Source of the DNA: Nitzschia sp. pyKryTriq1
Lineage: Eukaryota > Bacillariophyta > Bacillariophyceae > Bacillariales > Bacillariaceae
NCBI GenBank assembly: GCA_956465555.1
Contig: OY101119.1
Coordinates: forward strand, 496,001-560,000
Direction of reading: 5' to 3'
DNA: 64,000 nt
The position numbers were made by a program, and so were the translations under genes. Position 1 is the first letter of the stretch. Every line of letters starts with the position of its first letter. The notes under the pieces are model-generated. The model did no database searches. It was not told the DNA's origin and saw nothing but the letters and a program-made list of their open reading frames with translations. Shown here in pieces: positions 1 to 10,394 of the stretch.

Positions 1-152
1 TAGAATACGAACGTATTGCTGTCTGTATGATTATTGAGTGATTGATACATTTTTTTCAAAAGTTATCATCTAAGTGGTGGTGCAGCGGTGGGTGATGTTG
101 GCATCTTGGCATTGACTGAAAATTTGCACATGATACGTGAGAAGCAGTTACT

Positions 153-2636
153 CTAACAGCTGCATTCCCAAGGATCGCAGTAGCAGTTGTTACCACCCAC
201 GGCGCCAAACTTGGTAGCAGTCATAGGGTCCCAGGTATCCTCGCCCCCAAGAACAGGGCTGCTGTTGTTACTTGCTCTATCATCGCTGTCAGAACCTGAC
301 GATGTGTCGGGGTTGTTGTCGGAGGAGGATTCCGATTCGGTGAGACTGTTTCCGGATGGAAAGGCGGTTTTCAACGCCCCTGTACCTGTTTCGCGATTCA
401 TATTCGCCGCCTCGACTGTGTACAAGTCGGTTAAGTCCGCAGTGGCAATATGGCTGTTTCGGCGTTCCATGTGGTCGCAAAGAGCCTTGTAGATGACCTC
501 GTTGTCTACTTCCACGGAATACGTCCCGTCACGGTTGCAGTGCATGTGACCCACCTCTGCGAGCAACCCCATTGTGGGCTTCTTCACATAGTGCTTGTCG
601 TAGCAGAGCTTCTTTTGGATCGCTTCAATTCCGATATCATCCGGAATGTAGATGGGGAGACCAGCGCGTTGGATGTAATCATAGTGCTCATCGACGGTCT
701 TTTGGTCGCAGACGCCCATTATCTTTCCCACTTCTGCCGTCACGCACATGCCAATGGCAACCGCTTCCCCGTGCAGGAGCGGACTGACGCCCTTAGAGTG
801 GAAGGACAAGAACTCGACAGCATGCGCAATAGCATGTCCGTACTGAGGAACCATCTCATTGAAGTCCGACTCGTGGTAGTGCGTCAAAGTAGGAACCTTA
901 TGGTCGATGCATTCACGGCAGACCATTTCGAGATAGGCGGCGTCGCGAAGAGCCTGGTGCAAATCAATACTCAAAGGATTCACAATCGCTTCCGTCATGG
1001 GTCGGGATTGACACAAAGCGTGCTTCAGGGCTGGTGATAGAAAAGAAGAATATGAGTTTCAGTTGCCAAGATAATGGTTACCACACTCTCTCGAGTCAAG
1101 TTGGTGGAGATTTCAATTCAATTCAATTCAATGAGTCCTTGTGGATATCTTACCTTCGGCAATACCGTTCAGAACGTGACGCTTCTCGAGCGTTTCCAGG
1201 ACTTCCGGATCAATGACGATATTGGTGGCTGGGTAGTACGAACCAAGCAAGTTCTTCCCAAGTTGGTGGTTGACCGCTTGCTTGAAATCAATCGCGGCGT
1301 CAGTCATTCCCATCATGGAGGTGGTGATGTGGACCAAAGTGATTCCGCGGTACAACGAGGAAGCAAGGAAACCACAAAGATTATTTACAACTCCTCCGCC
1401 CAAAGAGATGATACACGAGTTCTTGGAAATACCAGCATCCAGAATCTGGTTGACACAGCTGGAGTAGACAGCAAGAGTTTTGTGGCGCTCCGCACTGGGG
1501 TTACCACTCTCGTCGACAGCATCCGCCGGGGTTACAATCTTGTGCATGTCCAGGCCGGCGTCGCGAAATCCTTCAAGAACTTTGTCTCCATACACCTTGT
1601 CGACAATTTCGTCAACAATGAGGTAGTTCTTGGCTTCGTGACAGTGTTCAGGAACAAATTCGAGTCCTCGTGTTTCAAGCTTGTGGATCGCTCCGCTCTC
1701 AATAATAATATTGGAGTCGAGGGGCTTTCCAGCACGATGGAAACGATTACGGTAGACATCGTCTTCGTCGACGATTCCTTGAGTGGCCTTTGGCTGAGTC
1801 AGAGACAAGTCAATGTTGTCATCAGGGAAGTCATAGTTGGGAATCTGAACAACGCGGTGCCCACGATCGACCGCGTACATACGATTCATTTGGTCTCGGC
1901 TCAAAAACTTCTTGTCTTCGAGACTCCAGAAAGACTGAAGGGTCTCAGTGTTCTCTTCCAAGAGAACAACAGATCCCGATTGGAGCGCCCATGCAAGAAC
2001 GACTTGTTCGGCGGGTTTACCGGTCTCTTCTGCAATGGCTTGGATTTCAGAAGAAGGGAGGAGCTCGGCGCTGTCTCCAAGGGGACTGAAGCCAAGGACC
2101 TGGATGTGTCGCTGCTTGCAGTAGTCAAAGAGACGAGGTTGTTGGAGGAAGGGATGTCTTTCCACTTCATTCACAGCAGGTTTTACATCGCATCCGTCGA
2201 TAAGCTTGGAAAGCTGGTTCGTGCTGAAGTTCGAAACGCCAAGGGTTTTTGTTATGCCCAATGGTAAAAGCTTTTCCAAGGCTTGGTAGACTTTGCAGGC
2301 AGCCTCGATGTCAACTTGACCATCGTCGGCAAAGGGGGTCACTAGGGAAGCGTCGAAGTACTCGAGTCCCATTGATCCAAGCGATCGCTTCAACGAAGCT
2401 TCGACGTCTTGCGTAGAAGTATAGAACTTGTTGACGATGAAGAGCTCTTCACGCTTGACGAGACCTTCTTGAATGCATTGCTTGATCGTGTTGCCAATCA
2501 TCGCTTGATCGGCATCCAACGATGAACAAAGGAACAAGCGGCATCCTTGCTGGATGGCTTCACGGATAGTCGTGGAAGTAGCGCCTCGAGTGCTGGCAGG
2601 CGCCTTACCAAAACCGATTGATGGAATTTGAATCAT
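153..2636 (-). CDS. AKR-like / 2-deoxy-scyllo-inosose synthase-like fusion protein
   Basis: Two exons, 2636-1154 and 1030-153, with a GT-AG intron at 1031-1153; the spliced product is 786 aa. Residues 1-~280 have the aldo-keto reductase fold signature (start IPSIGFGKAP, later VNEVERHPF and GFSPLG). By eye, three of the four catalytic residues are replaced (Asp by Leu36, Tyr by Asp41, His by Thr100) and only Lys70 remains. Residues ~320-690 are a sugar-phosphate cyclase of the dehydroquinate synthase superfamily: SLGGGVVNN, DFKQAVN, GKN, AEALKH, GHAIAH and HGEAVAIGM. These supply the metal ligands Glu, His and His. The KQAVN segment resembles 2-deoxy-scyllo-inosose synthases more than true dehydroquinate synthases (from memory). 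A Ser/Asp-rich tail ends in a Cys cluster, CYCDPWECSC. The start is the only ATG ahead of the AKR fold; the open frame extends further upstream without another ATG. Family is fairly sure, substrate unknown. Confidence 0.85.
1112..1131. repeat. TTCAA pentanucleotide microsatellite in intron
   Basis: Four perfect TTCAA units lie inside the intron of the cyclase fusion gene, near the donor side on the minus strand. Confidence 0.9.
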
Positions 2637-3625
2637 CTTGATGAATTTGGAGTTCAAGTTTTGTGAGCTGATATGATGACTTACAAAATGTGGCAGCCGA
2701 TCTTTCTTTGGTTCGTCGGATATGCCAATGTATTTATATGTTCTCCTTGTTCCAATTACAGTACTAGCTGAACTGAGTTCGTCGTACGTCGAATCCAACG
2801 AGATCGAGAGTATAAAGGATACCCCAAGCAAGAACTTGCCAACGCAGACCGTAAAAAGCTTCTCCTCCAACGGACTGGACACGTCCGGTACCAGTACCGT
2901 AGAGTCCTACATCATGCATACTGCACCGGTACTGTACAGTACCATACTTTCTTTGTGTGCTGGAAGTCCCAATGAACATTCGCCGGATTCTAGTTCTAGT
3001 AGTCGTCACTACCGGTGGTACAGAAGTTCCGCTTTGCTTCGTTCAAAACGCCAATGACGCGCCCAGACGCAATCGATGATGTGTCAACAGTCAACACCTA
3101 CCGGTACCACTGTACAGGTACAGTAAGTCCAACCACTTCCGCCAATACCAAAAACCAACGAAAGTTTAGCAGAACTTCTGACGTCAACTTTCGTAATATC
3201 CATACGTACTGCACTCGTACAATCCTTGTAATGTAGCTAAAACAGCTCGTTACTGTAGCAACCGACGAACTTTGTCCCATCGATGTTGGGAAAGGAATTC
3301 CAGAAAACATCATCATTCGCCATTTTCTTTGTCCAGCCAATCAAATCACAGATCCGGTGCTGGCGGGCAGTGTGAAATGAGAAGATGGCGAATGCAAGAC
3401 GAAGCAAAGACGTGACCTGCATACTCTACCGATACCTATGTGTACAGTACCAGTACCGTACGTTGTAGTACTCGTTGTTACGAGGCACATGAAACGGTCG
3501 GGGTAATAAGTTTCGCGCGCGTGCCCTCTCGCAGTTTTAAGTTCGCCATCTTCCCCTTTTACGATGATGTGGACGAAAAACGTAAACACCGAAACACAAC
3601 TCGATCCCTTCGGAAGCAAAAAGGT
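2637..3625. other. Divergent intergenic region of the cyclase fusion and ABM/WrbA/ThuA genes
   Basis: About 1 kb separates two head-to-head start codons, so it must hold both promoters. It contains GTAC/ACCGGT palindromic tracts near 2884-2899, 2927-2947, 3102-3125 and 3441-3466. Open frames here lack ATG starts or recognisable protein character. Confidence 0.7.
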
Positions 3626-5607
3626 ATGGACTTCCATCATCAAAGATTCCATAAAACTACTTCCTCGAAAACCATGTGTCGACAAACCAAGATTCTTCCC
3701 GCATCTCCCCATGTTCATGTGACCGTCGTGAAAGACGTGTCTCCCGAAAACCAGCAGAAATGGTTGGACATGGCAAAGGAGTTGGCTGCCAAAACTTGGG
3801 GGGAAGAGGGCTGCATCTCGTATGACTTTGTTCGCAGCAAAGATAAGTCGAACCGCTTTGTCATTGTCGAGGAGTGGGAATCTCAAAAGCATTTGGATGC
3901 CCACTTTACGACCGCTCACTTTCAAACTTTGGTTCCACTCATGGACGGCATGAGTACAACTGTCGAGTTGGACGTAGGTTACAAGGCCTTGCCTGTCGTT
4001 CGTGACGAAGTCGTGAGCATCGACAATCAAGTCCTTGACCGTAAGAAGCGCAATGGACGCATTCTTGTTCTGTACGATACCTCCTCTGGATCAACAGCAC
4101 AGATTGCCGATCTCATCGCCGAGGGTGCCATGCTGTTGGATAAAATTGAAGTTCGGGTCCGTGTCGTTCCTGGGGCACCGGCCAAGTGGGAAAATCCCGA
4201 AATGAAACGGGATGTCAGTCACCCCTTCGCCACACACAACGATGTTTATTGGGCGGATGGTATTGCCGCAGGATCTCCCACCAACTTGGGTGGTCTTTCC
4301 TATCGCATGAAGCAGTTCTGGGACGAATTTAGTCAAGCTGGAGGATGGGGGACCACCGATGGCAAAATTGGCACTGCCTTCACGTCTCAGGGTGGACACG
4401 GCGGTGGCGGCGAGCTCACCTGCATGGCCATGATGACTGTTCTGATGAACTTTGGCTTCTCTGTCTTCGGTATTTCCGATTACGTCGGTTTTCTTGACAC
4501 GATGCACTATGGCTCGGTGATTGCCAAGAAACCACGAAACGACGAAGACAAAAGGAAGTGCCGTCGTCAAGGGTTGCGGTTGGCCGAATTTGTTGCATAT
4601 TACATCAACGGAAGGGATCAGGCAAATCCTATTCACACCAAGAACTGGGACACTGACAAATGGGGTTTTCCAGGTAAGACACTTGATTGATCTGTCTCGG
4701 CAACGTTATTCTTCGTTTTTGAGACGAGCAGCAGGTCTCATACGCTAATTCTGCTTTCAAAACAGGAATTCCGCCCCGAAATGAGTCTCAGGCCATTCTC
4801 ACGGAGAGAACTACATGCCCACATGTGTCTTTGCTAAGAAATGACGCAGAGAATAGCAACACCTGTCATCAAGTTCCAAACAAGCGGGCACTAATTTTCA
4901 CAAAGATGGAGGACTATGTGCATGATGCGACTCCAGCCATGGCTAGCTGGGTACTTTGCAAGCTACAAGAATTTGGTTGGAAGGGTGTCATCACCGACGA
5001 AAAGGATTTCATTGAATCACATGACAAGCTATCAACGTTTGACCTTGTCGTCTTTCTAAATAATTCTGGTCAAATATTCGATAAGACCGACAGTCTGTTG
5101 AAGCATATTGAACAAGGCAAGGGCGTCGTCGGTGTTCATGCGGCCATTGCCGCCTTCCTTAATGGCAAGGATGCATCTGGTACCACACTCATGGAGCCCA
5201 CTTGCGATATTTTTGAGAACGTCTTTGGTTCGCACTTCAAGAATCATCCCCCGGTACAAACTGGAACAGTGTCTATCAACTATGACAATGCCCTTGGTCC
5301 CAATTTGACATCGGTACCGGCCAAGTTTGCCCACACTGACGAGTTTTTCAATTTCACCAGAAATGTCTGCGATGATCCCGACACCACAGTGATTGCCTCC
5401 CTTGATGAAACGACCATTGACGGCGGTCTCATGGGTGAAAGACATCCTCTTGCCTGGTACCGTCAAATTGGCGAGCTAAAGGCCCCCGTCTTCTATTCCG
5501 CTCTTGGCCATTTTTCCCACTTCTACAATGGAACAGGGGGGGGCGATGATGAGTTTGTCGCTACCATTTTGGAGGCTGGTCTTCGTTATTGCTGTGACAA
5601 CTCATAA
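3626..5607 (+). CDS. ABM / WrbA-like flavodoxin / ThuA-like triple-domain fusion
   Basis: Exons 3626-4673 and 4766-5607 (intron GTAAGA...ACAG) give 629 aa. Residues ~25-110 are an antibiotic-biosynthesis-monooxygenase (ABM) ferredoxin-like domain (HVHVTVVKD..., FVIVEEWES, AHFQTL). Residues ~135-345 are a WrbA/flavodoxin-like domain with an FMN-phosphate loop (YDTSSGSTAQ), an AAGSPTNLGG segment and a SQGGHGGG segment. After the splice, residues ~385-625 are a ThuA-like domain (GVVGVHAA, HPLAWYRQIG, FYSALGH). ThuA proteins belong to bacterial trehalose and other glycoside use, WrbA proteins are NAD(P)H:quinone oxidoreductases, and ABM domains are small oxygenase or dimerisation modules. No targeting peptide is evident, so a cytosolic place is inferred. 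The first ATG in the open frame was chosen. It diverges from the cyclase fusion gene. The function of the combination is unknown. Confidence 0.85.
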
Positions 5608-6463
5608 TTTTTGAAGTACACCTTCTCTAGCGAGGAATCATCATCAGACGACTCTACTACATAGTAATAAGCTCCGACCTCCGTTTGGATACTTTCACGC
5701 AGTACGTGTACTGTTTGTTTCCCCCCATTGCCTTATTCACTACCTACTTGTACTACAGTACCTGGTACAGTAGAATAGATACCATACCGGTAAGGTGCTG
5801 CCACGTAGTGATGCGCGTAACTGTATGCGTTCAAGTAGCGTGTACCGGTACCGGTACCGTTACAAGTACCCTATTGGATTGCAAGTATTGTTTTCTGAAA
5901 TAGCGCGGAAAAGCAAGCGATAGATTGCGAGAGTATTCATTGGGGTCTCGTTAGTTCTCGAAGTAAAACCCCCAGGGTAAATAAGCGTCGTATTTACCCC
6001 TGAAAAGCACCAAAAGCACGTACTTTGAAGTAGTCCGATTTGTCAAACATCGTCTAATCAAATTTATGAATTGCTTGAATTGCGTCTCAATTTTTGTCTA
6101 ACATTTATGGAGTCGTAAACTGTGAATAGGAACTCGAGAGACGAGCACGAAGTTAAGCCACGAACTCTGACAGCTGATGTCGTCGTCCCCCAAAAAGGAA
6201 ACGGGCGAAGAAAAAACGGAGCACGGAGTAAAGCGAAAAAGCGAGAAGGGGGGGAATAAAGATGTCCAAACCTCTAGTAGTTCAGGCGAAGCGACAATCT
6301 CACAATTCGATTCTGGCGCGCGTCATCTTCTTCTTCTCACATTGCAGTGCCCATCATTTCTACTATCTCTCAGTTCCTCTCTCATCCACAAATAAAAACA
6401 ACAAAAACAAGAACAAGAACATTGTTTTCGTGTCTTTCTTTCATTGCTTGTGCCAATAAAACT
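5608..6463. other. Intergenic region upstream of SWEET gene
   Basis: No convincing gene. GTAC/ACCGGT-rich tracts occur at about 5750-5770 and 5841-5870. The AT-rich, A-run-rich stretch just before 6464 (about 6390-6420) is probably 5' untranslated sequence of the SWEET gene. A 72-codon frame at 6177 was not accepted. Confidence 0.6.
5841..5870. repeat. GTACCGGTAC-type palindromic tract
   Basis: Three overlapping copies of ACCGGTAC in tandem followed by GTTACAAGTACC. It is one of the densest examples of the intergenic GTAC-rich motif found across the window. Confidence 0.8.
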
Positions 6464-8307
6464 ATGAGCGACGCTGGAACTATCATTTTAGAATATGTTT
6501 GCCCAGCCGTTGGTGTGGTCTTGGCCACGCAAATGTTCTTAGCGCCATACCGTGATGTACAAAAGGCAATCAAGGCAGGAAGTTTGGGTGAACTGAATCC
6601 GCTGCCCTGGGTGTTCATGTAAGTACTTTGTAATGCAATAGAGGGAAATGTGAGCGAAGTTATAGGAGTCCAAAAGAAAAAGCTCACTTGCGGTCTTTCT
6701 TTCTTCTTGTTGTTCACATCATCAGGCTTGGCAACTGCATCGGATGGATCTTCTATAGTTTTTTGCGAAGAGTGAGTTAGTCAAAAGTATTCGGCCCCAT
6801 CTAATAAGAGATAATTATATTCCCTAACACTTTACAAAAACAATGCATATATTCTTCCCAGGACTTTTTCTTGTTTGCCGGCAATATCTCTGGTTTGATT
6901 CTTTCAATTTGGTTCAACTTAGCCGCCTCCAACTTGATTTTCAAACAACAAGTCGCGCAACTGCCCGATGTCATTACCGTATTGGATTCAGACGAACGCT
7001 CTGGTGACACCACTGTCCATCCAGACTTGTCGAATAAAGATCGAGTCTCTCAAACTGTACTATCAGCCATTGATGAAGGAGGAGACAAAGACGAAATGGC
7101 CAGCGGAAGTGCTAGGGAGAACCTCAAAACGGACCTGGAGAAACAGCAAGGCAACCAGACGTCAGCTCCGATCACAGAGCTGCCTGTTTTCTACAATGCA
7201 CCGGTTCATGATTATCGCGTCATGGCAATGTCAATGTTATGGATGATCGTCTTTTCTGTTATTGGATTCGGGGAGAACATTTCGGCCAATACTAAGGAAT
7301 TGATCGTGGGCAGTGTGACAAACTTTTGTCTGGTATTCTTCTATGGAGCGCCTCTTTCGTGCATTGCTGTCGTTCTTAAAACACACAACACGGCCACACT
7401 GCACGTTCCCACCATGTTTACGAATACGGCCAGTTCTGTCTTCTGGGGTGTTTACGGTTTGGGCGTAATGGATTTCTTCGTCGCCGTTCCCAACTTGATT
7501 GGAGCTCTCCTTGGAGTGGCACAAATCGTCTTGTACATGATCTATCCACGCGTCGAAACCAAGAGTGTTCCTGTCATTACTGCCGCTATTCCAGCGCCAG
7601 GTGCAACAGTCGGGGAGGATGGAACCACAGAAATGGAAGTTGTACAACTTCAACTCCACAATGTCGCCACTGACGATCTATTGGGCCATTCCAACATGTT
7701 GGGGAACACCAATGCAGGAGATCCTTCGAACAACCCAATGAATATGGCATACGGTATTTCCTCGGATGGCAACAACGGCAATGATTCCAATAAAAATGTC
7801 ACGACCTTGCACAAACAAGAGATTACCATGGATGGGGTTACCGCAGCGTCGACTGAAAATCCATTGGTCCTCCAATACAATACAGCGATCGACAGCAATG
7901 CTGAACAATTGGCAGGTTCAGACCCACCCGAGCCTGTCGCATTTTCGGATACTTCATGTAACACGCCGGGTAGTCGTATCGGAACCTTACATCGTCGCAC
8001 ATCCTCTCGTCGTTCTGGTCGAATGTTGATGGAAACATCCAACGACAATACTAACAACCACGGTCGCAACCCTTCCGCCGGTTCCGGTTCTAACGTTACA
8101 AATCCCCCCAACGTCGCCACCGTTGCCAGTGTCCATCACAAACGAATCGTTTCCAACGACGCGTCGTTCTCCTTCTTGGCTGGTCTGTTTGCCAGTGAGC
8201 TTGATATTATGAACTTGGAGACTACCACTACAGCAACTTTGCACCGTCGCGTTTTGTCGACTTCCCAAAACAACAACAACAACAACAAGTCCTCCCACTA
8301 CTACTAG
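6464..8307 (+). CDS. SWEET (MtN3/saliva) sugar transporter
   Basis: Three exons, 6464-6618, 6726-6771 and 6862-8307, give 548 aa. Two MtN3 three-helix repeats are visible. The first is at residues ~8-95 (APYRDV, LGELNPLPW, GWIFYSFLRRDFF). The second is at ~180-298 (NFCLVFFYGAPL, FTNTASSVFWGVYG, VPNLIGALLG). SWEETs are bidirectional sugar uniporters, usually of about 220-300 aa. Here the loop between repeats is long (~85 hydrophilic residues) and the C-terminal tail adds about 250 Asn/Ser/Thr-rich residues ending in an Asn run. Exon 2 is only 46 nt; the exon 2/3 junction restores the family motif RRDFFLF. The membrane (plasma or vacuolar) cannot be told from the sequence. It lies downstream of two sugar-enzyme-like fusion genes, which may be chance. 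Confidence 0.9.
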
Positions 8308-8322
8308 TAGACCCTCTCTACT

Positions 8323-8360
<38 letters not shown>

Positions 8361-8879
8361 GAGTAGAGAGTGATTAATACCAGGAACCAGTAGAGAGAGA
8401 GAGTTGGATAAACTGGTCAGGACGCATCCGGGACACGCTGACGACAATCTCGTGACTCAAATTGCACCACCTTCTTTAGTACACGTACCTACCGGTATAC
8501 GGTCTTTGCAGTAGTCAGTAGTCTAGTGACCGACGACGAGGACGATTCAGTCCTCTCTGGTATTGGCATTTTCCATTCTCATGCCAGATAGTAGAATTCC
8601 TCAGCTCGAGATGGGCTTGTGGAATTTCAACACCTCTTCCGAACAAGACGACTTACAGTAATGGTAATAACAAATGACTGAATAAGAGTAGATGATTCGT
8701 TCGACCAGGAACAACGTTCTCATAGTCCTCACTCTTAACTCTACTGGTACCGAAAGAATCATCGTTGAGAGTAGGGGTACTACTTCTAGTACTTCTACTA
8801 CTTCTTGGTCGGCAGCGCATGATCATCCATCAAAAAAGTACAAGTTTCACTCACTTTATTGTGCTCGTGCTATGCTATA
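8308..8879. other. Convergent intergenic region after SWEET gene
   Basis: Holds 3' ends of two convergent genes. A CT microsatellite is at 8327-8356, with GA-rich partners at about 8363-8370 and 8391-8404. No gene was recognised in the rest. Confidence 0.6.
8327..8404. repeat. CT microsatellite with downstream GA-rich inverted partner
   Basis: A (CT)15 run at 8327-8356 is followed by ACTAG. About 35 nt later, CAGTAGAGAGAGAGAG could pair with it as a hairpin. It probably lies in the SWEET 3' untranslated region. Confidence 0.7.
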
Positions 8880-10394
8880 TTAGTGGTTTTCATAGTGCTT
8901 AAAGTCGCCTTCTCGGAAATTCTGCCCAAGCTTCTGAAAGATCCGTAAAAGACCAAGGCTAAGGAGAAAACTAATCTTGGCAAGGCGAAACTTGAAACCG
9001 AAAACGGATGCCGTCAAAGCAACGTAGGTTCGTCGTCTCCACTTTTGGAGTGACTTTTGGCCAGCTTGGCAGTGTTTGCAATGAGCTGCATGTTGGGTAT
9101 AGCGATCAAACATTTCCGATCTCGTCAAAGCAGGAGGAAGCAGTTCGACGATATCGGTGTACTTCGGGATCCATTTTCGAAGAGTCGCAATGCATCTGTC
9201 GGCTGGTGCCGGCATGTAGTACGTCGGTCGGTCTTGGCGCTCTAGTTCTCGCTCTTGATAGTGAAGGAAGGCTAGATCAGAGTCAAGGAAACGGTTGCTG
9301 AGCATATGCAGCATCCACACTGGGCTAAGTTTGAAGACAGCTCCTATCAGAGAACCTTTCTTCGTCCTTTTCTCCGCCTTTTCATCTACGGTCTTCGTCT
9401 TTGCTGTATTCAGAATGATAGCCCGGGACCAACCCGGTTTCGTAGGCACACAAAAAACGAATAACTCAAAGCGGCGGGAATCACTGTCAAAGTCCGCGTC
9501 GTACCAGACCAAGTAAGGGGCACGAAAACCTCCTTCTCCCGCCCGCATCAATCCCATGGTTCGATCTTCCCAATTAAACGTAAAGCCTTCCTCCCCTTTG
9601 ACTATTGGGAATGTCATATTGATCGGGATGGCATCCGTACGCTTCCCTTGTAAGCCATGGTGCGCAAAAGGGACGTGCGACGGATCAATCAAGTTTTCCA
9701 CCAGCGCATCCCAGGAATATGGGAGATCCCTGCTAAAAGTAGCTACGACTGGTTTGATTTTCTCCATCATTCCTTCTGGACACGCCCATGATTTTCCCGC
9801 TACAGACAGAACATCTTCTTTCCAGGGCCAGACAAAAAGTATCTTATTTTCAACGTAGACAGGGTACGACGCCACGGATGACCGAGGCGACAACAGAGCA
9901 GTACTCTCGATTTCGGCATTGGCCTGAGGGATCCGAATACAGTTTCCTGTCGAGTTGAATTCCCAGCCATGATACGAACATTGAATTGCATTTTTTTCTC
10001 GGTCCACTCTTCCTTCCGACAATGGGGCCAGGCGATGTGGACATACATCATCCAGTACCACCCAATTCGCGTCGTTGTCTTGGTACGTCACGTACTTTTG
10101 ACCCAAAAATTGAAGTGGGGTGGGACGATCTGGATCCAACTCATAGGTGGAAGCGATCGGAACCCATGTACGAGGAAACTTTTTCCCGTCAAGATTCTTT
10201 TGGTTGAGCGATGTTGCCGTGGAACGTGGGTTGTTGGGGGATATCGTGGTAGTAGAGCGCGCAGCAGCAGCATCACCGCCGACCGTCGACGGAGAAGAAA
10301 GAGACCAAGAACTACCGCACAGCAGGGCAACACATAACATGAAGAGCAAGAGATTCATGTCTAATCTGTGAGCAAACAGAATGACTCGTTTCAT
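8880..10394 (-). CDS. Rieske oxygenase, pheophorbide a oxygenase/Tic55 family
   Basis: A single exon of 504 aa. The Rieske [2Fe-2S] motif is CPHRLAP...CSYHGWEF, preceded by PRTWVPIAS. The mononuclear iron motif appears as NLIDPSHVPFAHHG (Asp and two His). A C-terminal CKHCQAG gives the CxxC that marks the PAO/Tic55/PTC52 branch. Members act in chlorophyll breakdown or at the plastid envelope as ferredoxin-dependent monooxygenases. The hydrophobic stretch NLLLFMLCVALLCGSSW near the N terminus fits an ER signal peptide. The start is uncertain: ATGs at 10511, 10394 and 10358 are all in frame, and the latter two put the signal peptide at the N terminus as plastid import would need. The C terminus has a hydrophobic segment (ISFLLSLGLLRIF) that could be a membrane anchor. 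Family is confident; the exact substrate is not. Confidence 0.88.
   Translation of the reverse strand: MKRVILFAHRLDMNLLLFMLCVALLCGSSWSLSSPSTVGGDAAAARSTTTISPNNPRSTATSLNQKNLDGKKFPRTWVPIASTYELDPDRPTPLQFLGQKYVTYQDNDANWVVLDDVCPHRLAPLSEGRVDREKNAIQCSYHGWEFNSTGNCIRIPQANAEIESTALLSPRSSVASYPVYVENKILFVWPWKEDVLSVAGKSWACPEGMMEKIKPVVATFSRDLPYSWDALVENLIDPSHVPFAHHGLQGKRTDAIPINMTFPIVKGEEGFTFNWEDRTMGLMRAGEGGFRAPYLVWYDADFDSDSRRFELFVFCVPTKPGWSRAIILNTAKTKTVDEKAEKRTKKGSLIGAVFKLSPVWMLHMLSNRFLDSDLAFLHYQERELERQDRPTYYMPAPADRCIATLRKWIPKYTDIVELLPPALTRSEMFDRYTQHAAHCKHCQAGQKSLQKWRRRTYVALTASVFGFKFRLAKISFLLSLGLLRIFQKLGQNFREGDFKHYENH

Noticed and set aside
1074-2267. 397-codon plus-strand frame
   Set aside because: It is antisense to the cyclase fusion gene, whose AKR and cyclase motifs are clear; the plus frame shows no family motif.
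2637-2882. N-terminal extension of the cyclase fusion by 82 codons
   Set aside because: The frame stays open but contains no ATG; the extension would need a GTG start, so ATG 2636 was used.
6177-6395. 72-codon frame upstream of the SWEET gene
   Set aside because: Most likely 5' untranslated sequence; Lys/Ser-rich with no motif.
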